Shown: positions 55,159 to 63,791 of the stretch, one piece after another
How the letters are laid out: each line of letters opens with the position of its first letter
How positions within the stretch are numbered: the first letter of the stretch is position 1
Origin: Pelagibacter sp052048135
Lineage (GTDB): Bacteria; Pseudomonadota; Alphaproteobacteria; Pelagibacterales; Pelagibacteraceae
Assembly (NCBI RefSeq): GCF_052048135.1
Contig: NZ_JBNAIM010000002.1
Coordinates: 620,001 to 684,000, forward strand
Length of the DNA: 64,000 bases
Reading direction: 5' to 3'
The notes under the pieces: generated by a model
What the model saw: only the letters and a program-made list of their open reading frames with translations
Databases searched by the model: none
What the model was told of the DNA's origin: nothing
Program-made: the position numbers and the translations under genes

Positions 55159-55530
55159 ATGGAAGATAATTTTAATAAGCATTTAGGCAACAAGCTAAAG
55201 CTTAGAAGATTGGCTCTAGGTTTAACACAAACTAAAGTCGCAAAAGCAATCAATGTAACGTTTCAGCAAATACAAAAATATGAAAAAGGTACTAATGGAG
55301 TAAGCTCGATAAGATTATTACAGCTTTCTAATTATTTAAAAGTGCCAATTAACTATTTTTTTGAAGATTTTTCAGAATATCTTGTGAACTTAGAAAAATC
55401 GCAAGAAGGCCATATGAATGTTAACTATAATTTTTTAGTTAAACTATATTCTGAGTTAAATGCTGATCAAAAATTAAAGTTTAATAAATCTTTACAAGTA
55501 GCAAGTAATAATATTTCTAAGGTTGGGTAA
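55159..55530 (+). CDS. XRE-family transcriptional regulator
   Basis: A 123-residue protein with one HTH_3 domain (about residues 8-63: LGNKLKLRRLALGLTQTKVAKAI...FQQIQKYEKGTNGVS) and a short C-terminal helix pair without a known effector domain. It resembles the small XRE regulators widespread in alphaproteobacteria. A clear SD (GAGGGG) precedes the ATG, and a 7-bp inverted repeat AAAAACT/AGTTTTT (55112-55134) lies in its leader. It follows the aap operon on the same strand and ends 4 bp before the opposing tRNA-Asn. Target unknown. Confidence 0.88.
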   Translation: MEDNFNKHLGNKLKLRRLALGLTQTKVAKAINVTFQQIQKYEKGTNGVSSIRLLQLSNYLKVPINYFFEDFSEYLVNLEKSQEGHMNVNYNFLVKLYSELNADQKLKFNKSLQVASNNISKVG

Positions 55531-55534
55531 TTTT

Positions 55535-55610
55535 TGGCTCCTCGGGCAGGACTCGAACCTGCGACCAATTGATTAACAGTCAACTGCTCTACCAACTGAG
55601 CTACCGAGGA
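55535..55610 (-). tRNA. tRNA-Asn (anticodon GTT)
   Basis: A 76-nt cloverleaf on the minus strand. The 5' acceptor strand TCCTCGG (55610 downwards) pairs with CCGAGGA, then discriminator G and an encoded CCA (plus-strand TGG at 55535-55537). The anticodon loop reads CTGTTAA, anticodon GTT, and the T arm has GGTTCGAGTCC. It lies 50 bp downstream of tRNA-Cys, probably co-transcribed. Confidence 0.97.
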
Positions 55611-55637
55611 ATATAAAAAGCTCAACTTACTTTTTTT

Positions 55638-55747
55638 TCATCCTAAAACAAGATTTTTTTTGGAGGCAACGCCCGGAATCGAACCGGGATACAAGGATTT
55701 GCAATCCTCTGCGTAACCATTCCGCCACGTTGCCTTGTTTTAGATGA
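55638..55747. repeat. Inverted repeat flanking tRNA-Cys
   Basis: TCATCCTAAAACAAG (55638-55652) and CTTGTTTTAGATGA (55734-55747) are complementary over 14 bp with one bulged base. They enclose tRNA-Cys; the right arm touches its 5' end and the left arm lies 8 bp after the CCA. In the minus-strand transcript they could pair into a long stem outside the acceptor stem. Confidence 0.7.
55661..55734 (-). tRNA. tRNA-Cys (anticodon GCA)
   Basis: A 74-nt cloverleaf on the minus strand. Acceptor GGCAACG pairs with CGTTGCC, followed by discriminator T and encoded CCA (plus-strand TGG at 55661-55663). The anticodon loop TTGCAAA gives GCA, and the T arm has GGTTCGATTCC. The discriminator U is the known identity base for cysteine tRNA. 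Confidence 0.97.
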
Positions 55748-55852
55748 TAGCCACAAGGGTTTTATATAAAATATTTACAATTAGTCTATTAAATAACGTT
55801 CCAATTTGATTATTGTTAATTTAGATTATTAAATTATAAACTAATTACACCC

Positions 55853-58480
55853 ATGATAAGTGATAAATATATACATTCTAAAGTAGAAGATAAAATTTAT
55901 GCATATTGGGAGAAAAATAAATTATTTAAACCTAAAAAAAACTCTAAAAAGTTTTCTATTGTAATTCCACCACCTAATGTAACTGGAAGTTTACATATGG
56001 GTCATGCATTAAATAATTCAATTCAAGATTTATTAGTTAGATATTATCGAATGAATAATTATGAAACCTTGTGGCAACCTGGTACAGACCATGCTGGAAT
56101 TGCAACCCAAGCACTTGTTGAAAGAAAACTTGAAAAAGAAAATTTAAACAAAAATTCTCTAGGTAGAGAAAAATTCATTGAAAAAGTATGGGACTGGAAA
56201 AACCAATATGGTGACATAATCATTAACCAATTAAAAAAACTTGGCTGTTCATGTGATTGGTCAAGAAATGCATTTACAATGGATGAAAATCTATCCAAAT
56301 CTGTAATTAAAGTTTTTGTAGAACTACATAAAAAGAAATTGATCTATAAGGCTGAAAAATTAGTCAACTGGGACACTGTTCTTAAAACTGCAATTTCAGA
56401 TTTAGAAGTTGATCAAAGAGAGATGAATTCTAAAATTTATTATATTAAATATTCAATTGAAAATTCCTCAGACTTTATAACTATTGCTACTACAAGACCT
56501 GAAACAATGTTTGGAGATACAGCCATCGCAGTAAATCCAAAAGATAAAAGATATAAAGATTTTGTAGGTAAAACTGCCACCATACCAATTGTAGGTAGAA
56601 AAATTAAAATTATTACCGACAATTATGCAGATCCCGAGCAAGGTACTGGTGCATTAAAGATAACCCCTGCGCATGATTTTAATGACTATGAGGTTGGACA
56701 AAGAAATAAACTAGAAATAATTAATATCTTCACTGAAGAGGGAAAAATAAATGTTAATGGGCCCAAGGATTATATAGGTCTTGATAGATTTGATGCGCGT
56801 AAAAAACTACTGAATGAATTAAATGAAAAAGAATTTTTAGTAAAAGAAGAAAATATTAAAAACAAAGTTCCTTACGGTGATAGATCTAATTCTGTTATAG
56901 AACCTTTTCTGACAGAGCAATGGTTTGTTGATGCAAAAAAGTTAGCTGTGAAAGCAAAAAAAATTGTTAAGTCCAAAAAAACAAATTTCTTTCCGGCTAA
57001 TTGGTCTAAAACTTATTTTCAATGGATGAACAATATTGAGCCATGGTGTATTTCAAGACAACTGTGGTGGGGACATCAAATTCCTGCATGGTATGGGCCT
57101 GATAAAAAAATATTTGTTGCTGTAAATGAAAAAGAAGCAATTAAACAAGCTAAGAAATATTATAAAAAAGATGTGAAACTTACTCGTGATCCAGATGTAT
57201 TAGACACATGGTTTTCATCAGGTCTATGGCCATTTGCTACATTAGGTTGGCCAGATAAAAAAGATTATGTAAAGAAATTTTATCCAACGACTGTTTTAGT
57301 TACAGGATTTGACATTATTTTTTTCTGGGTAGCTAGAATGATTATGTTTGGAATGGAATTTTTAAACAAAGAGCCTTTTAAAGATATTTATGTTCATGCT
57401 TTAGTAAGAGATGAAAAAGGGCAAAAAATGTCTAAGTCTAAAGGTAATGTTATTGATCCTTTAGATTTAATAGAAAAATATAGTGCAGACGCTTTAAGAT
57501 TTACTTTGTTATCTATGGCGTCACCAGGAACAGATGTTAAACTTTCTGAGGATAGAGTTAAAGGTTATAGAAATTTTTTAAACAAATTGTGGAATGCTAA
57601 TAATTTTTTAATAACCAATAAATGTGATTTTACTAAAACTGATAAAGTTCCAAAAACAACATTAAATATTAATAAATGGATCTATTCAGAATTAATAGAA
57701 ACAAAAAACAAAATTCAAAAAAATATTGAAGATTATCGATTTGATGAGGCAGCTAAAAATGCTTACCAATTTGCTTGGCATTCATATTGTGATTGGTATA
57801 TCGAACTTTCAAAGACAATTCTCTATTCTGACGATAAAAAAGCTCAAAAAGAGGTAAAAGAAGTTTCTGCTTATATCTTTAAGCAAATACTCGTAATGCT
57901 CCACCCATTTATCCCATTTGTGACTGAGGAAATATGGTTAAAAAATAAGTTTGATAAATCAAATAAAAATTTTCTGATGTATAAAAACTGGCCAACTGGT
58001 AAAGCCAAAAAAGATAAATCTCAAAAAGATGTTGAAAAGATTATTAATATTATTTCAGAGTTAAGATCATTTAAAAATGAGTTAAATGTAAGTCCTGGTT
58101 CATTTGTAGATGTATCTATTAATAAGATTGCAAAAAACAATAAATCTTTAATGAATAATAATGAGGTGATTTTGAAGAAACTTGGTCGTATCAATAATTT
58201 TTTTGAAAAAGATCAGGACAAGCCTTCCGCAACACTCGTTATTTCAGGTGATATTTTTAAAGTTTATTTTGATGAAAATGTAGATTTAAATCTCATTAAA
58301 GAAAACTTACAGAAAAGACAAAATAAATACCAAGAAGAATTGGATAAGATCTCTCAACGATTATCAAATAAAGGTTTTGTTGATCGAGCACCAAAAAATA
58401 TTGTCGAACAGGAAAAAAATAACTATAGTAATTTAGAAGACAATATAAAAAAAATATCTTTAACAATTGAAAGCTTATAA
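55853..58480 (+). CDS. valS: Valyl-tRNA synthetase
   Basis: Class I synthetase charging tRNA-Val. HIGH-type motif PPNVTGSLHMGHALN near residue 39, an editing domain starting around residue 200 (TTRPETMFGDTAIAV), KMSKS motif GQKMSKSKGN near residue 522, anticodon-binding domain and a C-terminal coiled coil (about 805-875). The 875 residues are within the family range. The preceding 118 bp have no clear promoter motif. The stop shares one base with ilvD, coupling Val charging and Val synthesis genes. Confidence 0.96.
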   Translation: MISDKYIHSKVEDKIYAYWEKNKLFKPKKNSKKFSIVIPPPNVTGSLHMGHALNNSIQDLLVRYYRMNNYETLWQPGTDHAGIATQALVERKLEKENLNKNSLGREKFIEKVWDWKNQYGDIIINQLKKLGCSCDWSRNAFTMDENLSKSVIKVFVELHKKKLIYKAEKLVNWDTVLKTAISDLEVDQREMNSKIYYIKYSIENSSDFITIATTRPETMFGDTAIAVNPKDKRYKDFVGKTATIPIVGRKIKIITDNYADPEQGTGALKITPAHDFNDYEVGQRNKLEIINIFTEEGKINVNGPKDYIGLDRFDARKKLLNELNEKEFLVKEENIKNKVPYGDRSNSVIEPFLTEQWFVDAKKLAVKAKKIVKSKKTNFFPANWSKTYFQWMNNIEPWCISRQLWWGHQIPAWYGPDKKIFVAVNEKEAIKQAKKYYKKDVKLTRDPDVLDTWFSSGLWPFATLGWPDKKDYVKKFYPTTVLVTGFDIIFFWVARMIMFGMEFLNKEPFKDIYVHALVRDEKGQKMSKSKGNVIDPLDLIEKYSADALRFTLLSMASPGTDVKLSEDRVKGYRNFLNKLWNANNFLITNKCDFTKTDKVPKTTLNINKWIYSELIETKNKIQKNIEDYRFDEAAKNAYQFAWHSYCDWYIELSKTILYSDDKKAQKEVKEVSAYIFKQILVMLHPFIPFVTEEIWLKNKFDKSNKNFLMYKNWPTGKAKKDKSQKDVEKIINIISELRSFKNELNVSPGSFVDVSINKIAKNNKSLMNNNEVILKKLGRINNFFEKDQDKPSATLVISGDIFKVYFDENVDLNLIKENLQKRQNKYQEELDKISQRLSNKGFVDRAPKNIVEQEKNNYSNLEDNIKKISLTIESL

Positions 58481-60198
58481 TGCCAAAATTCAATAAAAAA
58501 AAATTACCAAGTAGACATACATCACTAGGCCCTGACAGAGCTCCACATCGTTCATTCTACTATGCAATGGGTGAAACAGAAAAAGATGTATCAAAACCTT
58601 TTGTAGGAGTTGTATCCACATGGAATGAAGCTGCTCCTTGTAATATTGCGTTAATGAGACAAGCTCAATCAGTTAAAAAGGGTGTTAGAGCATCAGGTGG
58701 AACTCCAAGAGAATTTTGTACAATTACAGTGACTGACGGTATTGCTATGGGTCATGAGGGAATGAAATCATCATTAATTTCAAGAGAAGTAATAGCAGAC
58801 AGTGCTGAACTAACAGTTAGAGGACATTGTTATGATGCTTTAGTAGGTATCGCAGGTTGTGATAAGTCTTTACCAGGTTTAATGATGTCAATGGTACGTT
58901 TAAATGTACCGAGTGTATTTATTTATGGTGGTTCAATACTTCCAGGAAAATATAAAGGTAAAGACGTAACTGTTGTAGATGTTTTTGAAGCTGTTGGAAA
59001 ACATTCTTCAGGACAAATGTCAGCAAAAGAATTAAGAAAATTAGAATTAGTTGCATGTCCTACAGCAGGTGCGTGTGGCGGACAATTTACTGCAAATACA
59101 ATGGCCTGTGTATCAGAGGCAATTGGTTTAGCATTACCTTATTCTGCTGGAACACCAGCTCCATACGAAGAAAGAGATAAGTATGCAAAAGCAAGTGGTA
59201 AAATGGTAATGGAATTATTAGCAAAAAAAATTAAACCAAGAGATATTGTTACAAAAAAAGCATTAGAGAATGCTGCAACAATAGTTGCTGCAACAGGTGG
59301 TTCAACTAATGCAGCATTACATTTACCAGCTATTGCGAACGAAGCTGGAATTAAATTTGATTTAATGGATGTTGCAAAGATATTTAAAAGAACACCTTAT
59401 CTTGCAGATTTAAAACCAGGTGGAAAATATGTTGCAAAAGATATGTGGTTAGCAGGTGGAGTACCAATGTTATTAAAAACTTTATATGATGGTGGTTATA
59501 TCCATGGTGATTGTATGACAGTTACAGGTAAAACTATGAAAGAAAATTTAAAGGGAATTAAATTTAATCCAAAACAAAAAGTTTTAAGAGCTTATAACAG
59601 ACCGTTGTCCCCTGATGGAGGTGTTGTAGGATTAAAAGGTAATTTAGCTCCAGAAGGTGCAATTGTAAAAATTGCTGGTTTAAAGAAATTACAATTTACT
59701 GGAAAAGCAAGATGCTTTGATAACGAAGAAAGTGCTATGAAAGCTGTTCAAAGTAGAAAATATAAAGATGGTGATGTAATCATTATTAGATATGAAGGAC
59801 CAGTTGGTGGACCAGGTATGAGAGAAATGCTCTCAACAACGGGTGCAATTTATGGTCAAGGTAAAGGAGAAAAAGTTGCTTTAATAACTGATGGAAGATT
59901 TTCAGGAGCCACAAGAGGATTTTGTGTAGGTCACGTTGGACCAGAAGCAGCATTAGGTGGACCTTTAGCTCTTTTACGTAATGGAGATGTGATTGATATT
60001 GATGCTAAAAAAGGAACAATTAATGTTCGATTAACAAGAGCACAATTAGCTTCAAGAAGAAGAAAATGGAAAGCAAGAAAATCTGATTTTGGATCAGGAA
60101 CACTTTGGAAATACGCACAAACTGTTGGACCTGCATATTTAGGGGCACCAACACATCCGGGTAAGAAAAAAGAAGTTAAGGAATATTCTAAAATTTGA
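58480..60198 (+). CDS. ilvD: Dihydroxy-acid dehydratase
   Basis: Iron-sulfur enzyme of valine, isoleucine and leucine synthesis (also on the pantothenate route). Cluster cysteines are visible in PCNIALM (near residue 51), GCDKSLPGLMM near residue 126 and CPTAGACGGQFTANTMAC near residue 194; GPVGGPGMREML near residue 442 is the second conserved block. The 572 residues fit the 550-575 class rather than the longer E. coli type. It overlaps valS and the sugar nucleotidyltransferase gene by one base each. Confidence 0.96.
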   Translation: MPKFNKKKLPSRHTSLGPDRAPHRSFYYAMGETEKDVSKPFVGVVSTWNEAAPCNIALMRQAQSVKKGVRASGGTPREFCTITVTDGIAMGHEGMKSSLISREVIADSAELTVRGHCYDALVGIAGCDKSLPGLMMSMVRLNVPSVFIYGGSILPGKYKGKDVTVVDVFEAVGKHSSGQMSAKELRKLELVACPTAGACGGQFTANTMACVSEAIGLALPYSAGTPAPYEERDKYAKASGKMVMELLAKKIKPRDIVTKKALENAATIVAATGGSTNAALHLPAIANEAGIKFDLMDVAKIFKRTPYLADLKPGGKYVAKDMWLAGGVPMLLKTLYDGGYIHGDCMTVTGKTMKENLKGIKFNPKQKVLRAYNRPLSPDGGVVGLKGNLAPEGAIVKIAGLKKLQFTGKARCFDNEESAMKAVQSRKYKDGDVIIIRYEGPVGGPGMREMLSTTGAIYGQGKGEKVALITDGRFSGATRGFCVGHVGPEAALGGPLALLRNGDVIDIDAKKGTINVRLTRAQLASRRRKWKARKSDFGSGTLWKYAQTVGPAYLGAPTHPGKKKEVKEYSKI

Positions 60199-61388
60199 TG
60201 AAAATTCGCCCAGTTATTTTATGTGGTGGAGCAGGAACAAGACTTTGGCCTAATGCTAAAAAACATCAAGCTAAACAGTTTATAGATTTTGGTAACTGGA
60301 CTTTATTAGGTAAAACTTTAGAGAGAGTTAAAGCATCTATATTTGATGCCCCAATTATAAGCACTAATGCAAAATATTTAAGACAAGTTAAACAGCATTT
60401 AAAAAAACATAGAATAAGAAAATTTAAGATAGTTTTAGAGCCTGCTAAAAGAAATACAGCACCAGCTATATTAAGTACGGCTTTAATAAAGGATATTCCT
60501 AACGAACAACCTTTAATGTTCTTAGCTGCTGATCATTTGATAGAGAAGGTTGGTTTATTCAATAAAGCAATTAAAAAACAACAAAAGAAATTAAATCAAA
60601 ACAATATCTTTATTTTTGGGATTAAACCCACAATACCTTCTAGTCAATTTGGTTATTTTTTAACAAGAAATAATAAAGTCTCTAGGTTTGTAGAAAAACC
60701 AAAAGAGGCTAAAGCAAAACAAATTATCAAGAAGAAAGGTTACTGGAATTCTGGAATGTTTTATTTAAGAAAAGACTCAATTATTAATAACTTTAAGAAA
60801 TACCAGCCAAATATTTACCGAAACTGTAATAAAGCTGTAACAAAAGCAAAATATAAAAGTAATGTGTATTATTTAAACAAACAAGCATTTACCAAAGCAA
60901 CAGCTAAGTCTTTTGACTATGCGATATTAGAAAAAACTAAAGATATAAATGCGATCAAATTAGATATTCCTTGGTCTGATTTAGGTTCTTGGAAAGAAAT
61001 TTGTAAGATGTATGGAAGAAATAAAAGACATTATTTTAAAAAGAAGAATGTATTCCATAGACCTTGGGGCAGTTATGTTAATCTATTCAATGGTAAGGAA
61101 TTCTTAATTAAAGAATTATATGTAAAACCCAAAGGTATATTAAGTCTTCAAAAACATCATCATAGAGCTGAGCACTGGGTTGTTACTCAAGGTAAACCTA
61201 AAATTACTTTAAATAAGAAATATTTTACAATGAAACCTGATGAAACTATTTTTATTCCATTAGGTGCAATCCATAGAATAGAAAATCCCTACAAAAAACC
61301 AGTGAAAATTATTGAAGCACAAGTAGGCTCAATTTTAAAAGAAACAGATATTGTTAGATTTCAGGATGTATATGGAAGAGTAAAGTAA
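60198..61388 (+). CDS. Mannose-1-phosphate guanylyltransferase / mannose-6-phosphate isomerase-type protein
   Basis: Likely makes GDP-mannose for surface polysaccharide. The N-terminal nucleotidyltransferase domain (about 1-265) has VILCGGAGTRLWP at residues 6-18 and RFVEKPKEA near residue 158. A C-terminal cupin (about 285-390) has RPWGSYVN and the metal-type LQKHHHRAEHWVVTQG, as in bifunctional ManC/AlgA proteins. At 396 residues it is about 80 shorter than typical, mainly in the linker. I use ATG at 60198 (TGATG with the ilvD stop) rather than the TTG one codon earlier. Confidence 0.86.
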   Translation: MKIRPVILCGGAGTRLWPNAKKHQAKQFIDFGNWTLLGKTLERVKASIFDAPIISTNAKYLRQVKQHLKKHRIRKFKIVLEPAKRNTAPAILSTALIKDIPNEQPLMFLAADHLIEKVGLFNKAIKKQQKKLNQNNIFIFGIKPTIPSSQFGYFLTRNNKVSRFVEKPKEAKAKQIIKKKGYWNSGMFYLRKDSIINNFKKYQPNIYRNCNKAVTKAKYKSNVYYLNKQAFTKATAKSFDYAILEKTKDINAIKLDIPWSDLGSWKEICKMYGRNKRHYFKKKNVFHRPWGSYVNLFNGKEFLIKELYVKPKGILSLQKHHHRAEHWVVTQGKPKITLNKKYFTMKPDETIFIPLGAIHRIENPYKKPVKIIEAQVGSILKETDIVRFQDVYGRVK

Positions 61389-61391
61389 TTT

Positions 61392-62549
61392 ATGGAACTT
61401 CTAACATTTGTTTTGTTAATCATAATAGCTATTTTGTTATTTTTTCTTTTAAAAAAAGAAAGAGTCTTAGGTATTAATACTGAAGTTAAAATTGAAGATA
61501 AAAAGTTAGATGAAGATGAAAGTAAAAAATATAGAGAAACTATTTATAATCTTTTAAATTACATTCCAGAAGGTATTATAATTCTAAACAAATCTAAGGA
61601 AATAATTTTTAGTAATAGTTCAGCCAGTAAAAGATTTCAAACAAAGTTGAATGAAAATATAAGTGGATTTTTAAGAAATCCCGACTTGTTAAGTTCAATT
61701 GAAAAAGCTTTTAATGGAGAAAATTCTAATGACCTTGAAATAGAGCTACGAAACCCTTCAGTTCTTAGAATGAATGTAACAATTTACCAAGATAATCATA
61801 ATTTATTTTTTGATGAGCCATCTTGCTTGCTTTTTATGAGAGATTTAACCGAATTTCATAAATTTCAACAATTAAAATCAGACTTTGTTGCAAATGTTTC
61901 CCACGAACTTAGAACTCCACTACAATCTATTAAAATGGGACTTGAGACATTTGAAAATAATGCAGATTTAAAAAAGAATTCTGAAGTTGCTAATTTATTA
62001 CCAGTAATGAGCTCTCAATCTGAAAGAATGGAAAATTTAATAAGAGATTTGCTATCTCTTTCTAAGATTGAGCTTCAAGAACATATAAGGCCTACACACG
62101 AAATAGATTTAATTGAAGTGCTTAGTTATGTGATTAAGACTTATGAAAACATTGTTAAAAAAAATGACATTAATTTAAATCTGCAAAAAACTGAGAATTT
62201 TAAAATTATTGGTGATCGGGATAAATTAATAGAAATTTTTACTAACCTTATTGATAATTCAATTAAATATAGTGAGAAGGGCAAAGAAATTAAAATTGCT
62301 ACTAAAAAAGAGGGTGATCTAAATATTGTCTCTATATCAGATCAAGGGATAGGAATTCCCAAGGAATTTATTCATAGAATCACCGAAAGATTTTTTACTG
62401 TTGATCCCAGCAAAAGTCGAAGTGTTGGAGGAACAGGCTTAGGACTAGCTATTGTTAAACATCTTGTTTCTCAACATAGAGGCGAAATGATTATTAATAG
62501 TGAGGAAAATCAAGGAACTACTATAGATTTGAAATTTAATTCAATTTAA
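61392..62549 (+). CDS. phoR: Phosphate regulon sensor histidine kinase PhoR
   Basis: Sensor kinase expected to phosphorylate PhoB under phosphate limitation. The 385 residues have one N-terminal helix (about 3-21), no periplasmic domain, a PAS-like region (about 48-150), HisKA with His171 in VSHELRTPLQSIKMG, and HATPase with NLIDNSIKYS and GGTGLGLAIV. This is the PhoR plan, and pstS with a Pho-box-like site follows 108 bp later, which supports the name over a generic kinase. phoB is not in the window. Confidence 0.9.
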   Translation: MELLTFVLLIIIAILLFFLLKKERVLGINTEVKIEDKKLDEDESKKYRETIYNLLNYIPEGIIILNKSKEIIFSNSSASKRFQTKLNENISGFLRNPDLLSSIEKAFNGENSNDLEIELRNPSVLRMNVTIYQDNHNLFFDEPSCLLFMRDLTEFHKFQQLKSDFVANVSHELRTPLQSIKMGLETFENNADLKKNSEVANLLPVMSSQSERMENLIRDLLSLSKIELQEHIRPTHEIDLIEVLSYVIKTYENIVKKNDINLNLQKTENFKIIGDRDKLIEIFTNLIDNSIKYSEKGKEIKIATKKEGDLNIVSISDQGIGIPKEFIHRITERFFTVDPSKSRSVGGTGLGLAIVKHLVSQHRGEMIINSEENQGTTIDLKFNSI

Positions 62550-62569
62550 TTCAACTAAAAAGTTAGCCT

Positions 62570-62598
62570 TTGTAACAAAACTTTAACTTTCCTTTAAT
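62570..62598 (+). promoter_or_regulatory. Pho-box-like triple repeat upstream of pstS
   Basis: Three 7-mers sit at an exact 11-bp period: TTGTAAC (62570-62576), CTTTAAC (62581-62587) and CTTTAAT (62592-62598). The 7+4 spacing is that of PhoB sites (CTGTCAT-N4 repeats). An AT-rich -10-like TATTTA at 62603-62608 follows, then a strong SD (AAAGGAGA) before pstS. PhoB activation is inferred from spacing, context and resemblance. Confidence 0.7.
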
Positions 62599-62657
62599 AA
62601 AATATTTAAGATTCAGATTTAATTAATAATGCATAACGAATCTAAAAAAGGAGAAAT

Positions 62658-63677
62658 ATGAATAGATTAGTAAAAATTTTATTAGGGTTTCTTTTAGTAC
62701 TTAGTTTTACAACAACTAGTTACGCAAGAGATCAAATAAAAATTGTAGGTTCTTCTACTGTTTACCCATATGCTACAGTTGTAGCTGAAAAGTTTGGTAA
62801 AGGTGGAAAATTCAAGACACCAGTAATCGAAAGTACAGGTACTGGTGGAGGAATGAAATTATTCTGCGCAGGTGTAGGAGCAAATCATCCTGATATAACA
62901 AATGCTTCAAGAGCAATTAAACCTAAAGAAAAAGCTTTATGTGAGAAAAACGGAGTTGCTGAAATTATTGAAATAGTAGTAGGTAATGATGGTATTTCAT
63001 TTGCACACTCAGTAAATGCCCCAGATGCAGATTTTACAAAAGAACAACTATGGAGAGCATTAGCAGCTAAAGTAGATGTCGATGGTAAACTTGTTGAAAA
63101 TCCTTATAAAAAATGGAGTGACATTGATGCAAGTCTTCCAAATAAAAAAATTGAAATCTTGGTAGCTCCTCCAACTTCAGGAACTAGAGATGCTTGGAAT
63201 TCTTTAGTTATGGTAAAAGGCTGTTCTAAAACAGCAAAATCCTTATTTGGTGATAAAGCTAAAAAGGAATGTGCTAAAATAAGAGAAGATGGATATGCTG
63301 TAGAGGCTGGTGAAAATGATACTTTAATTGTACAAAAACTTTCATCTAATCCTGATGCTTTTGGTTTTTTTGGTTACAGTTACTTAGTGGCTAATAAAGA
63401 TAAAATTAAAGCATCTTCAGTAGAGGGTGTACAGCCATCTTTAGAAGGTATTCAAGATTATTCTTATCCAATAGCTAGACCTTTATTCTTTTATGTAAAG
63501 AAAGCTCATATCGGCGTTATTCCTGGTATTCAAGAATATCTTAAAGAGTTCACATCTAAAAAAGCAATGGGTGGTAGAGGTTATTTAGCTGAAATAGGAC
63601 TAGTTCCTTTAGCTTCAGATAAATATAAAGTCACTAGAACTGCTGCGATGGATCTTAATACAATTAATATTAAATAA
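62658..63677 (+). CDS. pstS: Phosphate ABC transporter substrate-binding protein PstS
   Basis: Periplasmic phosphate-binding protein of the Pst importer. Signal peptide at 1-23 (hydrophobic 6-18, cut near SYA-RD), then IKIVGSSTVYPYA at about 27-39, STGTGGGMKLFCAG near residue 60 and the phosphate-loop region PPTSGTRDAWNS near residue 173. The 339 residues are normal. A strong SD precedes it, a Pho-box-like repeat lies upstream, and an intrinsic terminator follows before pstC. Confidence 0.95.
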   Translation: MNRLVKILLGFLLVLSFTTTSYARDQIKIVGSSTVYPYATVVAEKFGKGGKFKTPVIESTGTGGGMKLFCAGVGANHPDITNASRAIKPKEKALCEKNGVAEIIEIVVGNDGISFAHSVNAPDADFTKEQLWRALAAKVDVDGKLVENPYKKWSDIDASLPNKKIEILVAPPTSGTRDAWNSLVMVKGCSKTAKSLFGDKAKKECAKIREDGYAVEAGENDTLIVQKLSSNPDAFGFFGYSYLVANKDKIKASSVEGVQPSLEGIQDYSYPIARPLFFYVKKAHIGVIPGIQEYLKEFTSKKAMGGRGYLAEIGLVPLASDKYKVTRTAAMDLNTINIK

Positions 63678-63694
63678 TTTTTTTATTTATCCAC

Positions 63695-63726
63695 AAAAAA
63701 AGGCCAGTAAATACTGGCCTTTTTTT
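63695..63726 (+). terminator. Intrinsic terminator between pstS and pstC
   Basis: AGGCCAGT (63701-63708) and ACTGGCCT (63713-63720) form a perfect 8-bp stem around AAAT, extended by A6/T6 tracts and followed by more T. It lies 18 bp after the pstS stop. It would cut off most pstS transcript before pstC. Confidence 0.92.
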
Positions 63727-63748
63727 TTGATTCAATCTTTGATTTAAA

Positions 63749-63779
63749 TTGTAACATTTCTGTAACAAAAGAAATATAT
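63749..63779 (+). promoter_or_regulatory. Second Pho-box-like site and -10 upstream of pstC
   Basis: TTGTAAC (63749-63755), four bases, CTGTAAC (63760-63766): two near-consensus half sites at 11-bp spacing. TATATC (63775-63780) follows at a distance suited to a PhoB-activated -10. The pstC ATG at 63792 is only 11 bp further on. The site lies between the pstS terminator and pstC. Confidence 0.72.
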
Positions 63780-63791
63780 CAATCTGAGCGA

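Noticed and set aside
55735..55852. A hidden small gene or RNA in the 118 bp before valS
   Set aside because: Very AT-rich with no convincing ORF, hairpin or promoter pair; probably just the tRNA-Cys and valS control region.
60195..60197. TTG at 60195 as the start of the guanylyltransferase gene
   Set aside because: The next codon is ATG, in a typical TGATG overlap with the ilvD stop, giving the family-like start.
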